Part shown: piece after piece, positions 34,428 through 43,953 of the stretch
How the letters are laid out: each line of letters starts with the position of its first letter
Position numbering within the stretch: the stretch's first letter is position 1
From: an uncultured Lachnospiraceae bacterium
Lineage (GTDB): Bacteria > Bacillota > Clostridia > Lachnospirales > Lachnospiraceae
Assembly (NCBI GenBank): GCA_910588295.1
Contig: CAJUQO010000003.1
Coordinates: 1 to 64,000 of the forward strand
DNA length: 64,000 nt
Reading direction: 5' to 3'
Translations under genes and position numbers: made by a program
The notes under the pieces: model-generated
Told to the model about the DNA's origin: nothing
What the model saw: the letters and a program-made list of their open reading frames with translations, nothing else
Database searches by the model: none

Positions 34428-35807
34428 TCAGGCTTGCCCCAGCGCCGGTTTTGCCAGTATTTTATTGATGTTGAAAGCAAAAAGGCTTCCCGCCGTGATG
34501 ACCGATAAAAGATCCGCCACCGGTTCCGCCAGAAATACCGCGAACACCTTGTCTGAAAAGAACAGGGGCAGGATGTAGATCAGCGGGATCAGCAGAATGA
34601 CTTTGCGCAGACAGGCAATAAGGAGGGAGAGTTTTGCCTGGCCCAGGGCCATGAAAGTCTGCTGCACCGCCATCTGGATGCCGAACAGACCGGTAGCACC
34701 CATATAAATACGCAGAGCCCATTTGGTCAGGCTGATCAGCTCAGGCGAATTATTATTGAACAGCCGGACGAATACACCGGGGAAAAGCTCCACAAACCCC
34801 CAGAACACCAGCGTATAGACCAGACTGGAGACGAGAAGTATCCGGAAGGTCTTTTTTACCCGGTCGATATTGCCTGCGCCGTAGTTGAAGCTGATCAGAG
34901 GCTGCGCGCCCTGGCCCAATCCCTGGACAGGCAGGAACTGGAGCTGCATGATGCTGGAGAGAATAGTCATGGCCCCCACCGCCGCGTCCCCACCGAATTT
35001 TGACAGGGAGGAATTGAAAGCTACATTCAGGAGGCTTTCCGTAATGTTCATGATGAAAGGGGCTACGCCGAGAGCCATCACAGGCAGGATCACGGCACGT
35101 CTCACGCGCATTTTTCCGGCCCGTATCCTCAGTTTTGTTTTGGATCCGGTCAGGAAATGCAGCACCCACAGAGCGGAGACCCCCTGAGAGATGATCGTCG
35201 CCAGGGCCGCCCCCTGCACGCCCATGCCAAACGCAAATATAAAGATCGGATCAAGAATGATGTTGAGTACTGCGCCGATCAGCACAGTCATCATGCTGAT
35301 TTTTGAAAATCCCTGGGTGGTCACAAACATATTTAGCCCCAGCGTCATCATGACGCAGACGGTTCCGAATACATAGATCCGCATATAGGAGATGGCGTAG
35401 GGAAAGGTATTGTCGCTGGCTCCGAATATCCACAGGATCGCCGGGCCGGCCATTTCCAGAATGACAGTGAGCGCTATGGATATGCCCAGAAGCATAGCCG
35501 TGCAGTTTCCCAGAATCTGTTCCGCGCTGTCCATATTTCCTTTCCCCATGAAAATAGCAGCTCGGGGAGCGCCGCCGGCTCCGATCAGGCTGGAAAAGGC
35601 CGTGATCATCATAATGACGGGAAAACAGAGGCCCAGACCGGTCAGCGCCATCCCGCCTACATCCGGGATATGTCCGATATAAATGCGATCCACGAGATTA
35701 TACAGAAGGTTGACTAACTGGGCGATGATCGTGGGTACAGCCAGCTTTAGCAGCAAAGGGCCCACGGGATCTTGGCCAAGATTCTGTTTCTGTGCGTTTT
35801 TTTTCAT
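34428..35807 (-). CDS. MATE-family multidrug/sodium efflux protein
   Basis: A 459-residue, 12-helix transporter. MATE marks include LLKLAVPTIIAQLVNLLYNLVD at the N-terminus, GQGAQPLISFNYGAGN after helix 7 and the symmetrical ALTGLGLCFPVIMMI. Such proteins export drugs or metabolites in exchange for Na+ or H+. It belongs to the clostridial MepA/NorM-like branch. The gene has its own promoter at 35870-35898, runs convergent to the GH5 gene and ends close to its terminator. Confidence 0.9.
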   Translation of the reverse strand: MKKNAQKQNLGQDPVGPLLLKLAVPTIIAQLVNLLYNLVDRIYIGHIPDVGGMALTGLGLCFPVIMMITAFSSLIGAGGAPRAAIFMGKGNMDSAEQILGNCTAMLLGISIALTVILEMAGPAILWIFGASDNTFPYAISYMRIYVFGTVCVMMTLGLNMFVTTQGFSKISMMTVLIGAVLNIILDPIFIFAFGMGVQGAALATIISQGVSALWVLHFLTGSKTKLRIRAGKMRVRRAVILPVMALGVAPFIMNITESLLNVAFNSSLSKFGGDAAVGAMTILSSIMQLQFLPVQGLGQGAQPLISFNYGAGNIDRVKKTFRILLVSSLVYTLVFWGFVELFPGVFVRLFNNNSPELISLTKWALRIYMGATGLFGIQMAVQQTFMALGQAKLSLLIACLRKVILLIPLIYILPLFFSDKVFAVFLAEPVADLLSVITAGSLFAFNINKILAKPALGQA

Positions 35808-35869
35808 AATATATCATTCCTTTTTGTTTCTTTTTTCAAAAAATAATCCGGAAGAACCGAATTTCTACT

Positions 35870-35898
35870 ATTAGAACACAGATGCATTTTTTTGTCAA
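35870..35898 (-). promoter_or_regulatory. Promoter of the MATE gene
   Basis: On the minus strand TTGACA (35898-35893) and TCTAAT (35875-35870) are 17 bp apart, 63 bp before the start codon. Confidence 0.7.
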
Positions 35899-35968
35899 TG
35901 ACGTTACTGTTCACTCCGTGACCAGTAATCAAATGCCCGCTGATCCTCATGGATGAGGAAAACAGACA

Positions 35969-35997
35969 TTGAAATGAGAAGAAAGCAAGGATATAAT
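35969..35997 (+). promoter_or_regulatory. Promoter of the two-component operon
   Basis: TTGAAA (35969-35974) and a perfect TATAAT (35992-35997) have 17-bp spacing. A leader of about 100 nt follows, with a GGAGG/CCTCC pairing but no identified RNA family. Confidence 0.75.
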
Positions 35998-36107
35998 AGG
36001 TGGGAGCTCAGAGAAGCAATGGGATATGGAAAAGCCATTGGAGGCACTCCGGTCAGAGGAAGACGGGCGAAGCGGCCTCCGGTGAATTAAAAATAGGGGG
36101 GGCGGAA

Positions 36108-36788
36108 ATGCGTATTTTATTGGCTGAAGATGAACAGGATTTAAACAGGATCATTGTCCGGAAATTGACATCCGACGGCTACAGTGTGGATAGCTGTCTG
36201 GATGGAGAGGAGGCCATAGACATTTTGTCCTATACGGATTATGATGCGGTTATTTTGGATATCATGATGCCGAAGGCCGATGGTTTTGCCGTTTTGAAAA
36301 GTCTTCGGGATGCCGGAAAGACAACGCCGGTGCTTTTTCTTACTGCGCGGGACGCTGTGGCCGACCGTGTCAAGGGGCTGGACAGCGGCGCCAATGATTA
36401 TCTGATAAAGCCGTTCTCTTTTGAGGAATTGTCCGCCCGTCTGCGGGCCATGGTGCGGACTGCTTTTGGCACGGCCAGCAATATTCTGTCCATAGAGGAT
36501 CTGACGCTGGATTGTGCCAGCCATGTGGTGAAACGGGCCGGAAAGGAGATCAGCTTATCCGCCCGGGAATATGCCATGCTGGAATATTTTATGCATAATC
36601 AGGGCATCGTATTGTCCAGAGAAAAAATTGAAAACCATATATGGAATTTTGAGTACGAGGGCGGAACCAATGTGGTGGACGTATATATCAGCTATCTGCG
36701 CAGGAAGATAGACGGCGGACATACGGTAAAGCTCATACACACAGTTCGCGGAAGGGGATATGTCCTGCGGGCGGGTGAGGGCAGATGA
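36108..36788 (+). CDS. OmpR-family response regulator
   Basis: A 226-residue regulator. The receiver domain has acidic residues E7/D8, phospho-acceptor D51 in AVILDIMMPKADG, the switch Thr in LFLTARD and Lys in YLIKPFSFEEL. A winged-helix DNA-binding domain follows (ISLSAREYAMLEYFMHN, VDVYISYLRRKI, IHTVRGRGYVL). It starts behind a G-rich ribosome binding site and overlaps the kinase gene by 4 bp (ATGA). The PepSY-protein gene after the kinase may be part of its regulon or its signal input. Confidence 0.94.
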   Translation: MRILLAEDEQDLNRIIVRKLTSDGYSVDSCLDGEEAIDILSYTDYDAVILDIMMPKADGFAVLKSLRDAGKTTPVLFLTARDAVADRVKGLDSGANDYLIKPFSFEELSARLRAMVRTAFGTASNILSIEDLTLDCASHVVKRAGKEISLSAREYAMLEYFMHNQGIVLSREKIENHIWNFEYEGGTNVVDVYISYLRRKIDGGHTVKLIHTVRGRGYVLRAGEGR

Positions 36789-38191
36789 GGTGTCTCTCTA
36801 TAAGATTCAAGATCACCTTCTGGTTTACTGCTGCATTGATCCTGGTGGTTCTGTTTACCTATGTGGCGGTCTTTTTTGTCAGCGACCAGATCTTGCAGAA
36901 AACTATACGGGATAATTTGATCGAGACAGTGGAAGATAATGTGGATGAAGTGGAATTCTACCAGAGCATTGCCAATGTGGATCTGAATGCGGATGTAGAT
37001 CATTTTATCGAGTATGGAGACGGCTATCTGGAGATCGACGATGACTTCCTTGATGCGGTCAATCAGGTTTATACTGCCCTGTATCATGAGGAGGGAGCGC
37101 TGCTGTACGGAGAAAATCCTATTTCGCGGGATATGGCCAGTATCGGATTTGTGGATGGGCATATCCAGCATATCCATGTGGCTGACAGAAAGTACTATAT
37201 TTTTGACAGACAGCTGACGGAGGAGGGATTGGAAGGACTCTGGCTCAGAGGTGTAGCGTCGGAAGAACAGGGAGTCGTGCAGAATTCGACTTTGATACAG
37301 ATTTCTATTATCTTTTTGCCGCTTCTGGTTTTGCTGGCTTCCGTGGGCGGCTACTGGATCGCGGCCCGGGCGCTGGGGCCGATTCAGGAGATATCCCGGA
37401 CGGCAGACCAGATCGGAAGGGAAAATGATCTGAAAAAGAGGATTGATCTGGGCGGAGGACAGGATGAACTGCACCAGCTTGCCGACAGCTTTAACGATAT
37501 GTTTGAAAAACTGGACAAGGCATTTGAGACGGAGCGCCAGTTCACCTCCGACGCTTCCCATGAGCTGCGAACGCCCATGTCCGTGATCATGGCGCAATGC
37601 GAGTATACCCTTGAGGAGCCGAGGCCTGCAAAAGAATATGAGGAAGCCCTCCGGGTTATTCAGCGGCAGAGCAGAAAGATGTCGGGACTGATCAATGATA
37701 TGCTGGATTTTGCCAGACTGGACACCCACTCAGACCGATATGGAAAGGTAAATATCGATATGACGGAATTGGTTACGTCTGTCTGTACGGATATGGCGCT
37801 GATCCGGGAGAAAGAGATTTCTCTTCAGTTTGAGGTGGAAAAAGGAGTGGGATTTTATGGGAACCGCGAGCTCTTTTCCCGGCTGCTGGCCAATCTGATC
37901 AGCAATGCCTACCGTTATGGCCGGGAGAACGGACATATCTGGGTCCGGCTCTGGACGGGGGAGAAAGAGCTGCATCTGTCCGTGGCAGATGACGGAATCG
38001 GTATCAACGGGGAAGAGCAACAGAAAATTTTCCGCCGTTTCTATCAGGCGGACAATTCCCGCTCCGGTGTTGGCCTGGGCCTGGGTTTGTCCATGGCTTA
38101 TGAGATCGCCCGGTTTCATGGGGGAGATATTTCCGTGGAGAGCGTGCCGGGAAATGGCAGTATCTTTACGTTTACGGCGACATTCCTATAA
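36785..38191 (+). CDS. Sensor histidine kinase
   Basis: A 468-residue membrane kinase. Two membrane helices (about 11-32 and 171-195) flank an extracellular sensor domain of about 135 residues. A HAMP domain follows, then DASHELRTPMSV with phospho-accepting His 259. The N box (NLISNAYRYG), G1 (DDGIGI) and G2 (GVGLGLGLS) complete the ATPase domain. The extracellular loop is strongly acidic (EDNVDEVEFYQ, EIDDDFLDA), which would suit sensing of cations or cationic peptides; this is inference. It partners the regulator encoded by the overlapping upstream gene. Confidence 0.93.
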   Translation: MRCLSIRFKITFWFTAALILVVLFTYVAVFFVSDQILQKTIRDNLIETVEDNVDEVEFYQSIANVDLNADVDHFIEYGDGYLEIDDDFLDAVNQVYTALYHEEGALLYGENPISRDMASIGFVDGHIQHIHVADRKYYIFDRQLTEEGLEGLWLRGVASEEQGVVQNSTLIQISIIFLPLLVLLASVGGYWIAARALGPIQEISRTADQIGRENDLKKRIDLGGGQDELHQLADSFNDMFEKLDKAFETERQFTSDASHELRTPMSVIMAQCEYTLEEPRPAKEYEEALRVIQRQSRKMSGLINDMLDFARLDTHSDRYGKVNIDMTELVTSVCTDMALIREKEISLQFEVEKGVGFYGNRELFSRLLANLISNAYRYGRENGHIWVRLWTGEKELHLSVADDGIGINGEEQQKIFRRFYQADNSRSGVGLGLGLSMAYEIARFHGGDISVESVPGNGSIFTFTATFL

Positions 38192-38318
38192 AAAGCGCCG
38201 AAGGTTTACTTTTTTCTCTAATATTGCATTAATGATTGGATCATATAATGCGTACAGAAAACCTGCTATGGGCGGTTTGTCTGCATGCGGGGCATGCAGA
38301 AGAAAGGAGTGATCAGAT

Positions 38319-39083
38319 ATGATAAATAAATTATTTTCTACACCGAAGCGCACTGCTGTAACTATGGGAAGCCTTTTCCTGCTGTTGGCAGTCATTGCTA
38401 CAGGTATAGTAGTTACGACGAAAACTGTCACGAAAAATTCTTCGATTGGGGAAGAAAATGCAAAGAATTTTGCGTTTGCGGACGCGGGGGTGGATCCTCT
38501 GCTGGCCAAAAGCGTTCGGACCGAATATGGCCATGAACAGGGGCATTTCGTGTATGAGGTGGAATTTGTTGCCGATAATACGGAGTATGAATACTGGATT
38601 AAAGCGGAGGACGGATCAGTAGTAAAAAAGCAAATGGAGATCCTGGGCGTCAGCGGATCAGACATCACCACTGCAGAAAAGATTGACGGGGAGAGCCGGG
38701 AAGTATCCGCCCAGGGAGCCGCAGACGGCAATCCTGATGCAGCCGCGCAGGATGCACAGGCAGATACCGACGCCCGGGATGCGTCGGCGGGCAATGCCGG
38801 GGAAGACCCGCGCGGTGCGGCAAAAGATAATTCGGAAACAGGCAGGCAGGAAAAACACGCGGATACGGGTTCCTATATTGGTATAGACAAGGCAAAGGCC
38901 ATCGCCCTTGAACATGCCGGTTTCACAGAAAATGAGATCAGTTTTTCCAAGGCTAAGCTGGAAAATGACGATGGATACACGGTATATGAGGTGGAATTTT
39001 ACAAAGACAGGATGGAGTATGAATACAAGATTGATGCGGCTACCGGCGAAATCATAGAATATGATATGGACAGGGACAATTAA
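38319..39083 (+). CDS. Membrane-anchored protein with two PepSY domains
   Basis: A 254-residue protein. An N-terminal helix (about 16-33) anchors it; the remainder is extracellular. Two PepSY domains are separated by a disordered Ala/Asp/Gly-rich linker (about 120-178). The first spans about 50-110 (GHFVYEVEFVADNTEYEYWI) and the second about 185-250 (IGIDKAKAIALEHAGF, YTVYEVEFYKDRMEYEYKI). The similarity of the two ends suggests internal duplication. PepSY domains are thought to inhibit peptidases or bind ligands at the envelope. Placement after a histidine kinase gene suggests a sensing or output role. Confidence 0.82.
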   Translation: MINKLFSTPKRTAVTMGSLFLLLAVIATGIVVTTKTVTKNSSIGEENAKNFAFADAGVDPLLAKSVRTEYGHEQGHFVYEVEFVADNTEYEYWIKAEDGSVVKKQMEILGVSGSDITTAEKIDGESREVSAQGAADGNPDAAAQDAQADTDARDASAGNAGEDPRGAAKDNSETGRQEKHADTGSYIGIDKAKAIALEHAGFTENEISFSKAKLENDDGYTVYEVEFYKDRMEYEYKIDAATGEIIEYDMDRDN

Positions 39084-39143
39084 TTATAAATCATTAGTAT
39101 TTATTAATAATTTTAATAAATTTGTGTGTTTTGAATAATTTGC

Positions 39144-39172
39144 TTGAAGTGAAGCCGATTGTCTAGTAGAAT
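39144..39172 (+). promoter_or_regulatory. Promoter of the EF-G paralogue
   Basis: TTGAAG (39144-39149) and TAGAAT (39167-39172), spaced 17 bp, lie 33 bp before the start codon. Confidence 0.65.
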
Positions 39173-39204
39173 ATGACTATATCGAAATATTGGAGGTTTT
39201 TATC

Positions 39205-41295
39205 ATGGACGTTTACAGATCAGACAAAATTCGCAATGTAGTACTCCTTGGGCACGGCGGAGCCGGTAAGACGACTTTGACAGAAGCGATGGCTTATCTG
39301 TCCGGTATCACCAGCAGAATGGGTAAGGTTACGGACGGAAATACAGTCAGCGATTACGATAAAGAGGAAATCAAACGCAAATTTTCAATATCCACATCGG
39401 TGGTTCCGGTGCAGTGGCACGGATGCAAAGTCAACGTGCTGGATACGCCGGGATTTTTCGATTTTGTAGGTGAGGTGGAGGAAGCCGTATCGGCAGCGGA
39501 CGCCGCTGTTATCGTGGTAAACGGCAAGGCCGGCGTGCAGGTGGGCACCCAGAAGGCCTGGGAGCTGTGTGAAAAATATAAGCTGCCCCGCATGTTCTTT
39601 GTTACGGGTATGGATAATGATACGGTCAGCTACCGGAAGGTCGTTGAGAATCTGACCGAGCTGTACGGCAAGAAGATCGCGCCCCTCCATATGCCGATCC
39701 GCCAGAACGAGGAGTTTACCGGATATGTCAATATCGTGAAGAATAAAGGCCGCAAATTCTTGGCCAAGGACGTTCATGAGGAATGCCCGATACCGGATTA
39801 CTGCCAGGAATACCTGGAGAAATACAGGGATATCCTGATGGAGTCCGTGGCGGAGACCAGTGAGGAATTCATGGACAGGTATTTCGAGGGCGATGAGTTT
39901 TCCGTGGACGAGATCATGATGGCGGCCTCCATGAATATCCAGGACGGTTCCCTCGTACCGGTCAGCATGGGCGCGCCTAATATCCTGTACGGTGTGACCA
40001 ACCTGCTGGATGATATTGTAGATTTCATGCCGAACCCGACCCTTCGGGAGAGAGTGGGTATGACCAAGGATACCGGCGAGATCTATCAGGCAGATTACGA
40101 TTTCTCCAAAGCGAAATCCGCCATTGTATTCAAGACGATTGTTGATCCTTTCATCGGAAAATATTCTCTGATCAAGGTATGCTCCGGCGTACTGAAAACA
40201 AACGACACGATGTACAACGCTGTTCAGGAAGAGGAGGAGCGCCTTGGCAAGCTGTATGTGCTGGAGGGCAATAAGCCCATCGAGGTGAGCGAGCTGTTTG
40301 CCGGAGATATCGGCGCCATCGGCAAGCTGGACGCAAAGACCGGCGACACGCTCTGCGCGTCAAAAGGCAGCCAGGTGCTCTATACCAAACCGGCGGTGTC
40401 CGCACCCTATAACTGCATGAGGTACATAGTGCCCAATAAGAATGAGCTGGACAAAGCGGCTCAGGCGCTGAGCAAGATAGCCCAGGAAGACCTGACCATC
40501 AAACTGGTCAATGATTCTGCTAACCATCAGTCTCTGATTTACGGTATCGGCGATCAGCAGCTGGATATCGTGATCAGCAAGCTGAAAGAGCGTTATAAAG
40601 TGGATGTGGAGCTGGTGAAGCCCAAGGTGGCTTTCCGCGAGACGATCCGCAAGAATTCCGATGTGGACGCAAAATATAAGAAACAGACCGGCGGCCATGG
40701 CCAGTATGGCCATGTGAAGATGCGTTTTGAGCCCTCCGGTGACCTGGAGTCCACCTACACCTTCGAGCAGATGGTGGTGGGCGGCGCCGTGCCGAAGAAT
40801 TATTTCCCGGCCGTTGAGAAGGGATTGCAGGAGTCCGTGGAGTCCGGCCCTCTGGCGGCTTACCCGGTGGTGGGTGTGAAGGCGGTTCTCTACGACGGTT
40901 CCTATCATCCGGTGGATTCTTCCGAGATGGCTTTCAAGCAGGCCACAAGGATGGCTTTCAAGAAAGGGTTTATGGATGCCTCTCCGGTACTTCTGGAGCC
41001 CATTGTTAACATGAAGGTGACGGTGGCCGATAAGTATACCGGCGATGTGATGGGCGACCTGAACAAGAGACGCGGCCGTGTGCTGGGTATGAACCCGGAT
41101 CACAAGGGCAATACCATCATCGAGGCTGACGTGCCGATGCTGGAGATCCACGGTTACTCCACAGTACTTCGTTCCATGACCGGCGGAAGCGGTGATTTCT
41201 CCTATGAGTTTGCCCGCTATGAGCAGGCGCCCTCCGATATCCAGGCGAAGGAGATCGAGGCAAGGGCTTCTCAGATTGCGGATGTGGACGCGTAA
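39205..41295 (+). CDS. Elongation factor G-like GTPase (non-canonical paralogue)
   Basis: A 696-residue protein with EF-G architecture: GTPase domain, OB-fold domain II, and domains III-V (HGQYGHVKMRFEPSG and the YPVVGVKAVLYDGSYHPVDSS stretch of domain IV). G1 is GHGGAGKTT (16-24) and G3 is DTPG (80-83). Two GTPase motifs differ from true EF-G: the switch RGITI is absent, with FSISTS in its place, and G4 NKxD is TGMD (134-137). It stands alone, away from rpsL/rpsG/tuf, so it is not the housekeeping FusA. Many Clostridia have such a second EF-G; its role is not settled. A TGGAGG site precedes the start. Confidence 0.85.
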   Translation: MDVYRSDKIRNVVLLGHGGAGKTTLTEAMAYLSGITSRMGKVTDGNTVSDYDKEEIKRKFSISTSVVPVQWHGCKVNVLDTPGFFDFVGEVEEAVSAADAAVIVVNGKAGVQVGTQKAWELCEKYKLPRMFFVTGMDNDTVSYRKVVENLTELYGKKIAPLHMPIRQNEEFTGYVNIVKNKGRKFLAKDVHEECPIPDYCQEYLEKYRDILMESVAETSEEFMDRYFEGDEFSVDEIMMAASMNIQDGSLVPVSMGAPNILYGVTNLLDDIVDFMPNPTLRERVGMTKDTGEIYQADYDFSKAKSAIVFKTIVDPFIGKYSLIKVCSGVLKTNDTMYNAVQEEEERLGKLYVLEGNKPIEVSELFAGDIGAIGKLDAKTGDTLCASKGSQVLYTKPAVSAPYNCMRYIVPNKNELDKAAQALSKIAQEDLTIKLVNDSANHQSLIYGIGDQQLDIVISKLKERYKVDVELVKPKVAFRETIRKNSDVDAKYKKQTGGHGQYGHVKMRFEPSGDLESTYTFEQMVVGGAVPKNYFPAVEKGLQESVESGPLAAYPVVGVKAVLYDGSYHPVDSSEMAFKQATRMAFKKGFMDASPVLLEPIVNMKVTVADKYTGDVMGDLNKRRGRVLGMNPDHKGNTIIEADVPMLEIHGYSTVLRSMTGGSGDFSYEFARYEQAPSDIQAKEIEARASQIADVDA

Positions 41296-41323
41296 GACCG
41301 CAGATTGACAGACAAAAAATAAT

Positions 41324-41363
41324 AAGGGCAGCAGTTGTTTATGGTTTTACGACTGCTGCCCTT
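41324..41363. terminator. Terminator between the EF-G paralogue and the P-type ATPase gene
   Basis: AAGGGCAGCAGT (41324-41335) pairs with ACTGCTGCCCTT (41352-41363), followed by TT. The flanking A and T residues allow use in both directions. Confidence 0.88.
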
Positions 41364-41412
41364 TTCATGCTGAAAATATACTTGCCTTATCCGGTGGTGC
41401 TGCCGGTTATAC

Positions 41413-43815
41413 TTACTTGCATTCTTTGCTTTTCACATACTGGGCTCCGTCCCATACTTTTCTTAGGAAAATACTGATCCGTTTCACCACGATACTGCTG
41501 TACCGCAGCATGGGTTCCGTGCATACCGCAAATACGCCAAGCAGCATACCGCACTGGAGGGAAATACCGGTGATGGCGAACAGGTCGCTGATGAAAAAGA
41601 TGCAGAACAGCATACCCACGGCGCAGCATATCAGCACCGCGCCCCGCAGCAGGTTCAGCGGTTTGCTGACCCGGTAAAGGATCATCAGACCTACGATGGC
41701 AAGAAGGAGGGTGGCTGCGGTGGAGAGGTCGGTGGCGTCCACCCCGAAAGTATTGCCGAAAATCACCAGTGCGCCAACGGCCACGGCATCGGTCAGCCCG
41801 GCAGGAAGGGCAGATACCAGCACGTTCGATATAAAATGCCCCTCGATCCGGTTTTTGTTGGGCTGCATGGCCAGGAAAAATCCCGGTACGCCTATGGTAA
41901 ACATGCTGATCAGCGATACCTGGGAGGGCTCCAGCGGGTAATCCAGCATGATAACCATGGAAAAGATGGCCAGAAGCAGGGAGAAAATATTTTTCACCAG
42001 GAACAGGCTGGCGGAGCGAGTGATATTGTTGACCACCCGCCGTCCCTCGGCCACCACGGAGGGCATACTGGAAAAGTGGGAGTCTAAAAGCACCAGATCG
42101 GAGGCCTGGGCGGCGGCGTCGGAGCCGGAGGCCATGGCGATACTGCAATCGGCATCTTTCAGGGCCAGCACGTCATTGACGCCGTCCCCGGTCATGGCCA
42201 CGGTGTGGCCGTCCGCCTGGAGAGCGCGGACGAATTTGCGTTTCTGATCCGGCGTCACCCGGCCGAATACGGTAAACTGCCGGACGGCCATGGCGATGTC
42301 CTCACTGTTCTCCAGCAGACGGGCATCGATATATTTATCCGCGTTGATGATACCCGCTTTCTGGGCTACTTCGGATACAGTCATGGGATTGTCGCCGGAA
42401 ATAACTTTAATGCACACATCCTGCTCGGCGAAATAGCGGAAGGTCTCCGGCGCTTCCTCGCGGATCTGGTTGGAGAGAAGCAGCAGGCACCAGGGGGTAA
42501 AATCTCCGGTCAGGGCCTGGCCCCGGGGATTCTCGCTGTACTCCCCGAATATCAGTACGCGGTAGCCTTTTTGGCTGTGTTCGGCCACCTGTTCCTCGTA
42601 TTCTTCGTATGCCTCCCCCAGAACAAATTCCGGCGCACCCAGCACATAAGTACCATCCTCAAAGGTTACGCTGCTGTATTTATATGCGGAAGAAAAAGGT
42701 ACTACAGCCTCGGCGGCAGCAGTGTGCTCCGGCCTGAAATATTTTTTCAGGGTTTTCATAGTGCTGTTGTCGGCTTCCATATTTGATGCGAAATCAGACA
42801 GACGTTTTTCACAATCCTGCCTTGTGGCCCTGCCGCTGTCAAAGGGCAGGATATCATCGACGGTCATCTCGTTTTCCGTGATGGTTCCGGTCTTATCTAC
42901 GCAGAGGGTGTCCACCCGGGCCAGCATCTCAATGCATTTCATATCGTGCACCAGCACCTTTTTGCCGGCCAGGCGCATGACGCTGACCACCAGGGCCACA
43001 CTGGCAAGGAGATAAAGCCCCTCGGGGATCATGCCGATGATGGCGGCCACCATGGAGGTAACGCTGCTGCGGAAGGTCTCGCCGGCGAGGAAATACTGCT
43101 GGGAAAACAGGGTGATGCCGATGGGAATGATCAGTATGCCCGCTACCAGCACGATTTTATCCAGGGAGCGGATCATTTCCGTCTGTTCCTTCGGTTTTCC
43201 CTTCTTGGCTTCCAGAGTCAGCTGGGAGATATAAGAATCCTCACCCACCTCGTCGAGCTGGGCGTAACATTTGCCGCCGACGACAAAACTGCCGGACAGA
43301 AGGGGGGCGCCGGGCTCTTTGGTGATCTCGTCGGCTTCGCCGGTGATCAGGGATTCGTTGACCTGGATCTGCCCATCTATCACCTCGGCGTCAGCGGGGA
43401 TCTGATTGCCGGCGGCAAAGATCACCACGTCGTCGAGTACCAGCTCCGAGGAGGGGATCACCATTTCGCTGCCGCCCCGGATTACCCGGGACTTGGGGGC
43501 GTTCAGCACGGTCAGTTTATCCAGGACACTTTTAGAACGGATCTCCTGGACGATGCCGATGACCGTGTTGGCGATGATGATCGGCAGAAAGGTCAGGTCA
43601 CGGAAAGACCCCGCGATGATCAGCAGCACGGCGATCACGGTGAATACCAGATTAAAATAGGTAAAGACATTACTTTTGATGATATCCGGCACCGTTTTCG
43701 ACGGCGGCTCCACGGGGGTGTTGACCAGCCCTTCCCGGATGCGCTGTTCGACCTGCTCTTTGGTGAGACCGGTCTGGATGTCGGGGAAGAATCGTTGGTT
43801 AGCTTTCATACGCAT
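41413..43815 (-). CDS. Cation-transporting P-type ATPase
   Basis: An 800-residue membrane pump. The phosphorylation motif is DKTGTITENE, the actuator motif is ITGEAD (Glu kept, the usual Ser is Ala), and the hinge is MTGDGVNDVLALKDADCSIAM. The membrane ion site has IPEGL as in P2-type Ca2+/cation pumps, and no metal-binding CPx motif or heavy-metal domain is present. The ion is therefore probably a hard cation such as Ca2+, Mg2+ or K+, but I cannot name it. The start at 43815 follows ACGGAGTAC. C-terminal helices are complete. Confidence 0.88.
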   Translation of the reverse strand: MRMKANQRFFPDIQTGLTKEQVEQRIREGLVNTPVEPPSKTVPDIIKSNVFTYFNLVFTVIAVLLIIAGSFRDLTFLPIIIANTVIGIVQEIRSKSVLDKLTVLNAPKSRVIRGGSEMVIPSSELVLDDVVIFAAGNQIPADAEVIDGQIQVNESLITGEADEITKEPGAPLLSGSFVVGGKCYAQLDEVGEDSYISQLTLEAKKGKPKEQTEMIRSLDKIVLVAGILIIPIGITLFSQQYFLAGETFRSSVTSMVAAIIGMIPEGLYLLASVALVVSVMRLAGKKVLVHDMKCIEMLARVDTLCVDKTGTITENEMTVDDILPFDSGRATRQDCEKRLSDFASNMEADNSTMKTLKKYFRPEHTAAAEAVVPFSSAYKYSSVTFEDGTYVLGAPEFVLGEAYEEYEEQVAEHSQKGYRVLIFGEYSENPRGQALTGDFTPWCLLLLSNQIREEAPETFRYFAEQDVCIKVISGDNPMTVSEVAQKAGIINADKYIDARLLENSEDIAMAVRQFTVFGRVTPDQKRKFVRALQADGHTVAMTGDGVNDVLALKDADCSIAMASGSDAAAQASDLVLLDSHFSSMPSVVAEGRRVVNNITRSASLFLVKNIFSLLLAIFSMVIMLDYPLEPSQVSLISMFTIGVPGFFLAMQPNKNRIEGHFISNVLVSALPAGLTDAVAVGALVIFGNTFGVDATDLSTAATLLLAIVGLMILYRVSKPLNLLRGAVLICCAVGMLFCIFFISDLFAITGISLQCGMLLGVFAVCTEPMLRYSSIVVKRISIFLRKVWDGAQYVKSKECK

Positions 43816-43953
43816 GTACTCCGTCTGTGTGAATGTATGGTTATTATGTAAATATAACGAAATCACATGGCAAATGCAGCCATTATTTTCTATAATTCAC
43901 TTTTTTTATCCTTTTTTTATATTATAATTCATGGCCCGGCCATGAAGGGCTGT

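Noticed and set aside
36000..36107. In-frame upstream extension of the response regulator
   Set aside because: It begins at the -10 region of the promoter, and the receiver domain starts exactly at the ATG at 36108, which has its own G-rich ribosome binding site.
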